Shown piece after piece: positions 58,761 through 64,000 of a stretch of DNA of 64,000 nucleotides; the stretch's first letter is position 1, and every line of letters starts with the position of its first letter. Origin of the DNA: Acanthochlamys bracteata (taxonomy: Eukaryota; Streptophyta; Magnoliopsida; Pandanales; Velloziaceae); the NCBI GenBank assembly GCA_019914995.1, contig CM034130.1, positions 9,300,001 to 9,364,000 of the forward strand. Reading direction: 5' to 3'. The notes under the pieces were generated by a model. The model saw only the letters and a list, made by a program, of their open reading frames with translations. It was not told where the DNA came from and made no database searches. The position numbers and the translations under genes were made by a program.

Positions 58761-61640
58761 TTATTTACTATTTTTTGTTCAATACACCTACTCTTCTTTG
58801 CTTCTCGATTATTTTAATATTCTCTCGTGTCTACTCTTCTCCTACGATAAAAGCTTCGGACGTATTTCTTCTATTTTTATCTTCGACCGACGATAGCTCT
58901 CTCCGTTGTTGATTTTCTTTCCTTCTCCCTCCGATGTTCCTCTCCTCTCTCTAGTGTCGCTCATACAAGCCTATTTGAGCCGACTATTATGTTTTATCTT
59001 AAAGCCTTAGCTTCTGCCTGTGCTCCTAACAGACGACGCGACCGTGTTGAGCTGTCGAAGTCTATCTCCTCATCTTTCTGTTGCTTTCTTCAATTCCGCC
59101 AAATTAAGCTTTAACTATCGCTGAGTCTTACATATCCGGATAGCTTCACATATCAATGCCCGATTCAGTTTAGATAACTATATAGTATCATCTTTCTTTT
59201 TTCAAATTAGGTCGAGGTGGTTTTCTTACAGACGGTGATGTCTTGGACCCTTGGTTTAGCATAAGTATTTTAGCTTTATTGAAAAGCTTGAGTTTTGTTG
59301 GATTTATTTAATAAATATAAGACAAGTAATGGAAGTTCAATTTGAATGAAAACTGAAAAGTTCAAAAACTAACGGTAAGGTTAGGTAGAAAAGTTCATCC
59401 ACAATACACCAGGGGAACGTTCGGCAACTTATTTCAAATACCTATCATTTCAAATAAATAATTTATTTTATTTAATAAATATTTTATAAATTTTAAAAAT
59501 ATAAAAAAATCTGCTCCGTTTGTTGTTTATTCATGACTATCAAAGAAAAAAAGATAAAACAAATAATTCTCATCATCATCATCTTATAATAATAAAATAA
59601 TAATAATAGTAAGAGTTGCAGACATTGAGAGGTACAGTATTACTAAAAAATAGGAGTAAGACAAGAAGATGCCTTATCTCATACAAATACAATCACCGAA
59701 ATGTAAAAAGTTTTCTAATATCAGTATATGCCAGTTGCTGCCCATTTGCCAGCATCATAACGTCAGCAGCACCAAAAAAATAATGAGTTCTTCCACAAAA
59801 AAAGGAATCATAATCCATTATTTGATCTCAAAATGGAATAAGTTCAAAGTGAAACTTGTAATCCAGCTCTCTCTTTCTCTCCATTAGTCTGGACTATATT
59901 TTTATCAGAAAAAATATTAAATTTAAATATGAATAGATTAGTTTTATATTAAATAAAAAAATTAATATGTAAAAATTTTACAATTTATTGATTTAAATTA
60001 GATTGATTTTTATAATATATTGAATCAAATATTTTATTTTAATTATTTTTTTCAGTATTAATATCTCTTCACAGAAAACTTTCGCTTTTCAGTAAAAAAG
60101 AAACTTTCTTTTCATAAATTTCCCCACAATAACAAAGTCTACTTCCGCAGTGAGGCAGAAGTTCAGAACGATTCTAATCATTTTATATTTCTGCAAACAA
60201 GAACATGATCATCATTTACTGCTGCATGAAGATGGAAGCCACCTTAATATTTTCTTTAAGTTTTGGAAACATCGGAAAGTGTTTCTAAATAAAAAAAATT
60301 AATAAAATAATTCAAAAAATATTTTTAATAAATTAATAAATGTATATAAATATAATTTTCAATATAATATTTTAAAATTGATAAAAATTTATTAAACCAA
60401 AAGTTATGAAGAAGTGTTTTCCAAACGCACCCGTTTGACTCACTCAAGAAGCTTCTACTAGTTATATACGTATATGTAAGAGCATGGATAATTATGAAAA
60501 TCAATCAATCAATCAACCAGCAGATTGGGGTTCGTTTTATATATGCATAGTTAGGTAGTGTTTTTGTTTCTGATTTATAAAATTTTAAGTGCATTAATAA
60601 ATTGACAAATCAACTAATCCTCGCCAACATTAATAAATTGATTATTTTTTCCAATAGAGTGAGAGGTGTTCCATCTACTCAGACGAGGACGGTACCAGAC
60701 AACAACAGCGGTGGTAGCCCATCGTTACGCAGACAACATGTTATTAAATTACTTGCCGTTATCGAGATTAGGTATAATTAATTTATATTTTTAATTACAA
60801 TTGTTACGAATTTAAACTTTTAAAAAAAACTTATTGGGTATGATAGAAGTGAATAAAAAATATTCATAACTAATATAGTACTCAAATTTTTTTACGTATG
60901 TTCGGAATAATTTTTTTAGATAAACTAATACAGACTATTTATTTTATAATAAACTTAAATAAAATAAACTATTTATTTTAAAATAAAAATAATTATTTAT
61001 TCTATATAAAATGGATAATTATTTTTAAATAAAATAGACTATATATTTTAAAATAAAACAGACTATTTAATTTAAAATAAAATAAATCATAAATAGTTCT
61101 GAATTAATTGAACAATAAATTAAATTAAATTTATATTCTGAATCATTACGGTTTAATATTATGTGAATTTATATTTTATCAAAATTAATTGACTAAAAAA
61201 TAGTGAGTAAAAACTATATATCAATTTTTTTTTAAAAGGCATTGACAAATAAAACCAAACATTTTAGAAGCCTGGAGTCTGTCCACTGATTTTCCACTGA
61301 TTTCAACATATACAATCTTTGCTTTTTTCAACATCTAAATTTTCAACGACCAAAATGTTAAGAAACTACTAAAACCTATTATCTTTGCAGGCATTACATC
61401 ATGACTGCACAACTTCTTCTAAAGATAAAACATATTATGTTATCATAGAATTATTACTAGCAAAAAATGGTATAAATTAAACATGAAGCATTCTATCGGA
61501 TATCATAATAAGCAATAGATAATTCTACGAATTATTTTACATTATTATGCATTTGTCTAATTTGTTATGTACATTAATTTAAATACATTTTTAAACTTAA
61601 ATTATCTTTTGTGTTTTCCAATAATGCCCATGATAGATTT
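58761..61640. other. Gap between retroelement remains and the Nudix gene
   Basis: The part 58770-59110 is CT-rich and less AT-rich, with no readable ORF. A short AT-rich element with TTTTGGAAAC and TTTTCCAAACGCACCCG ends spans about 60254-60433. Around 60960-61085 an imperfect tandem array of AAATAAA(A/C)TAGACTATTTA-like units occurs. No gene is supported. Confidence 0.45.
60940..61090. repeat. Imperfect short tandem array
   Basis: Several units resembling AATAAAATAGACTATTTATT follow each other with small changes (for example at 60958, 61031 and 61058). The array is AT-rich and is probably slippage-driven. It is non-coding. Confidence 0.55.
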
Positions 61641-61653
61641 GTTTTTGTTTTTC

Positions 61654-61660
61654 TATAAAT
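61654..61660 (+). promoter_or_regulatory. TATA box of the Nudix gene
   Basis: CTATAAATAGAC gives a textbook TATAAAT at 61654-61660, about 185 bp before the coding ATG. It places transcription start near 61685-61690, which would leave the ATG at 61665 outside the transcript. Confidence 0.65.
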
Positions 61661-61843
61661 AGACATGTCTTCTTCTTCCGTGGTGTCTCTATCTCATAAC
61701 CGCTTCTACTTGCCTATACGCGCTCATTGTGTTTCTTTCCTTTTTAATTTTCTCGGCTCTTCTATATCTTCTTTTGTTCGTTTCTTGTTTATTCACCAGT
61801 CAGGGGCATCGCGAGAAGAAAATTTATTGAAAAGAAGAAGAGA

Positions 61844-63586
61844 ATGGTTTCGGTGGTTTCGCGGCAGGGAAGACAACTGCAGAGGTACACAAACAACGGC
61901 GGCAGACTTGTTGTCGGGTAACTTGTTTTATTCTTTTTCCTATAATACCCCTCTTGAAAGGTTTTTTTTTGGAGCAAATTTAAAGAAAAAAGTTGCGAGT
62001 TGTTTGAAAATTTAAAATTTTCGTTTTGTTTTTGTTGTTCTATGGTCATTATGGTGATTGGATTGTGGAATTATTTGTGGTTTGGCAGATTATTCAAAAC
62101 ATACAAAACGAAAAAAAGTTTTTTTGGTTTTTTTTTTAAGAAATGGAAAGTGTTGATCCAACGGACCGGGTGATTTTTTGGTTTTGCTTAAAAGTATTGC
62201 TTTTTATTTGTTTTCTCTTAGTTGATCGTTGTGGTAATGCAATTATGAGATTTCCTCAAAATTTTTATCAAATTAATAAAAGACGTTGACTTGAACACTT
62301 TCTCTTAAATTTATCTTGATGTATATTGTTGACAGGTATAAGTCTTGAATTTTTATCAAAAAACTGTCTGTGGGTTGATTTTCTCAAATTTTTGGCTTCG
62401 TATTTCGAATTCTCCAGTTCGGATTCACAGAATTGTTTATTAGCTGCTTTTGGTATTCTCTACAAACTTCCGTCTTTCTTCTTTTTCCTTTTTGATGTTA
62501 TTTTTCTAACAACATGCGTATGATGATTATTAGTACTTTTGTATTTCTTTCTAGTGTTTTTTAAATGTTATTGATTTTGAATAGTTCTTTCCCAATTATT
62601 GCTTTTCTTTGTTCTTGGAAGAATTTTGGGTCTGTCTTGATCCTTCAATGACCAATTACTTGGGTTTTTTTTTAAAACAGATGTATTCCGTATAAATTCA
62701 GTATTGACAAGCCGCATAATGATGCAATTGATCAGGCATTGAAGGTTCTTGTCATAAGCTCCCCGAAAGGAAATGGAATGATGTTTCCGAAGGTATTACA
62801 TAAATCTCACGCTGTTGCTTCTTTTTCCAGTAGAATGTGTTAAAAATGTTCGAAATCATTCCCCTATGCAATTACTTTTAACTTCGAAAGAGAAATCATG
62901 TGCCTGCTACTTGTTGTGCCAATCTACATGAAGATTGTTGCTGTATAGCTTTATGAAATTTCCCTTGAATAATGGAGCAAAAGTGAACCAACCATCGGTC
63001 CCTTCTTTTCTGATACGAATTCTTAGCAAGAAAATCTGAAGTCAATCACTGCAAAAGAAGCGTTCAAATGTAACTTGTGAATGTATCAGGGAGGTTGGGA
63101 AAAAGATGAGACAATGAAGCAAGCTGCTTCAAGAGAGGCATTGGAAGAAGCAGGTGTACAGGGTAAAATCGAAGTTAGTGCGCATCTCTTAACTAAAAAT
63201 GTTCTTGTTCTACATTGAACTTCAACTGTCTTGTAGTCTAAGTTCTTACAGAAGGTATGAATCCTTTTCAGCGTAGACTTGGAAGATGGACATATAAGAG
63301 CAGATCCCATGATGCACTGCATGAAGGGATTATGTTCCCCATGAATGTTACAGATGAACTTGTTCACTGGCCTGAGAAGGAGGTCCGTGACCGGAGATGG
63401 GTAAGTACTTAATTTTCATTTGCTAGAGTTTCATACGAGTAAATTTCGTTGTTTGTGTTGATACGAATTTCTGCCTATGACCAGGTATCTGTAGCGGAAG
63501 TGAGAGAGGAGTGTAAGCATTCATGGATGAAGGAGGCATTGGAGAAACTGGTCAGACGGCTCCAGCACAAACGTAGCTTACTGTAG
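61844..63586 (+). CDS. Nudix hydrolase (plant NUDT4/12/13/16-type)
   Basis: Nudix enzymes hydrolyse nucleoside diphosphates linked to another group; this plant subgroup is related to diphosphoinositol-polyphosphate/diadenosine phosphohydrolases. Exons: 61844-61917, 62681-62792, 63090-63173, 63272-63400, 63485-63586; 501 nt, 166 residues. It starts MVSVVSRQGRQLQRYTNNGG, then RLVVGCIPYKF and ALKVLVISSPKGNGMMFPKG. The complete Nudix box GX5EX7REUXEEXGU is present: GGWEKDETMKQAASREALEE followed by AGV (about residues 63-85), with the metal-binding REALEE. The remainder is HEGIMFPMNVTDELVHWPEK, RDRRWVSVAEVREECKHSWM and KEALEKLVRRL. The length fits the family, and no targeting peptide is obvious. 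The ATG at 61844 was chosen because it gives the conserved N-terminus. Confidence 0.95.
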
Positions 63587-64000
63587 GGGTTCAAAGGCGA
63601 TAAAATGATTTGTATATAGTTTCAAAGACGAGCAAAACATGGAAGGCAACGTGCTACCTCAGAACCTTGATTTTCTTCTCTTTTTCAAGTGGTTTAGAGC
63701 AAATTAGAAAGTCATGATGATGTAAATGTCAAAGAAATCTGTTACTTTCATCTAACCTAATTAACATTAGTTGTAGAGAGAAAATCTTATTTAGTTCTTG
63801 TGAAATCTCAATTTTTCTGTTCGCAGATTGAAAAGATTTTCATGTTATTCTTGTAAGGATTGTATTGTGAGACCGAAATACTCGTAGCACAACTTCGCAT
63901 AAAAGTGAAATTCGTGTTGCAATTACGGACCAACAATATAATATTTTGCAAAGCTTTGGTTCTTATTTCTCTTTTTGTATTCTCTCAGAGAGATAATTAA
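63587..64000 (+). other. 3' flank of the Nudix gene
   Basis: It probably holds the Nudix 3' untranslated region and the start of the next gap. No further ORF or element is seen before the window ends. Confidence 0.5.

Noticed and set aside
61665-62015. 116-codon open frame overlapping the start of the Nudix gene, a possible upstream ORF
   Set aside because: Its ATG lies within a few bases of the TATA box at 61654-61660, so it would fall upstream of transcription start. It is out of frame with the Nudix protein and matches no family.
1-64000. Search for CRISPR arrays, operons, prophage, plasmid features, rRNA and tRNA genes
   Set aside because: No regularly spaced repeat array, no bacterial-type gene clusters and no convincing cloverleaf were seen; the DNA is plant nuclear.

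Overview
This is nuclear DNA of a flowering plant, most likely a eudicot. Genes are split by GT-AG introns, the spaces between them are very AT-rich, and every recognisable protein belongs to a plant family (CONSTANS-like, FLX-like, fatty-acid elongase KCS, R2R3-MYB, PMEI). I see no bacterial, viral or organellar block. Species cannot be named from the sequence alone.

Layout. 0-7.4 kb (+): the 3' two thirds of the Golgi coiled-coil protein CASP, cut by the window's left edge, with a diverged tandem repeat in one intron. 8.6-11.8 kb (-): a SprT/Spartan-like zinc metalloprotease in seven exons. 12.5-18.0 kb (-): a complete 12-exon RAD23 ubiquitin-shuttle gene. 18.5-22.2 kb (+): an intron-containing, multiply broken copy of the nuclear gene for plastid ribosomal protein L15, with a decayed LINE tail in its second intron. 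23.4-24.9 kb (+): a COL16/COL6-type CONSTANS-like gene whose B-box has lost one zinc-ligand cysteine. 27.6-30.9 kb (-): an FLX-like coiled-coil gene with a long leader intron. 35.0-36.5 kb (-): an intronless KCS5/KCS6 (CER6)-type 3-ketoacyl-CoA synthase. 42.2-44.5 kb (-): a MYB20/43-type R2R3-MYB. 48.6-48.9 kb (+): a decayed fragment of LEAFY exon 1. 51.9-52.6 kb (+): a pectin methylesterase/invertase inhibitor. 56.4-58.6 kb: a probable solo LTR with perfect 5-bp target duplication. 61.8-63.6 kb (+): a five-exon Nudix hydrolase.

Most gene-free DNA is AT-rich and filled with old short repeats: a 285-bp TIR element family (three copies, one nested inside another), a TIR element with GGATCGATC motifs, an AT-rich family present many times in both orientations, and microsatellites. 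All exon chains given were joined by eye; in each complete gene the exon lengths sum to a multiple of three and the joined frame has no internal stop.

The genes do not form an operon or an obvious pathway. Two neighbourhood facts are worth keeping: RAD23 and the SprT protease lie in tandem and both serve ubiquitin-linked genome maintenance, and the CONSTANS-like/KCS pair recalls Arabidopsis COL6-KCS6 and COL16-KCS5. I did not find a new multi-gene system; the most informative novelties are the LEAFY and L15 relics, the B-box substitution and the nested TIR elements.
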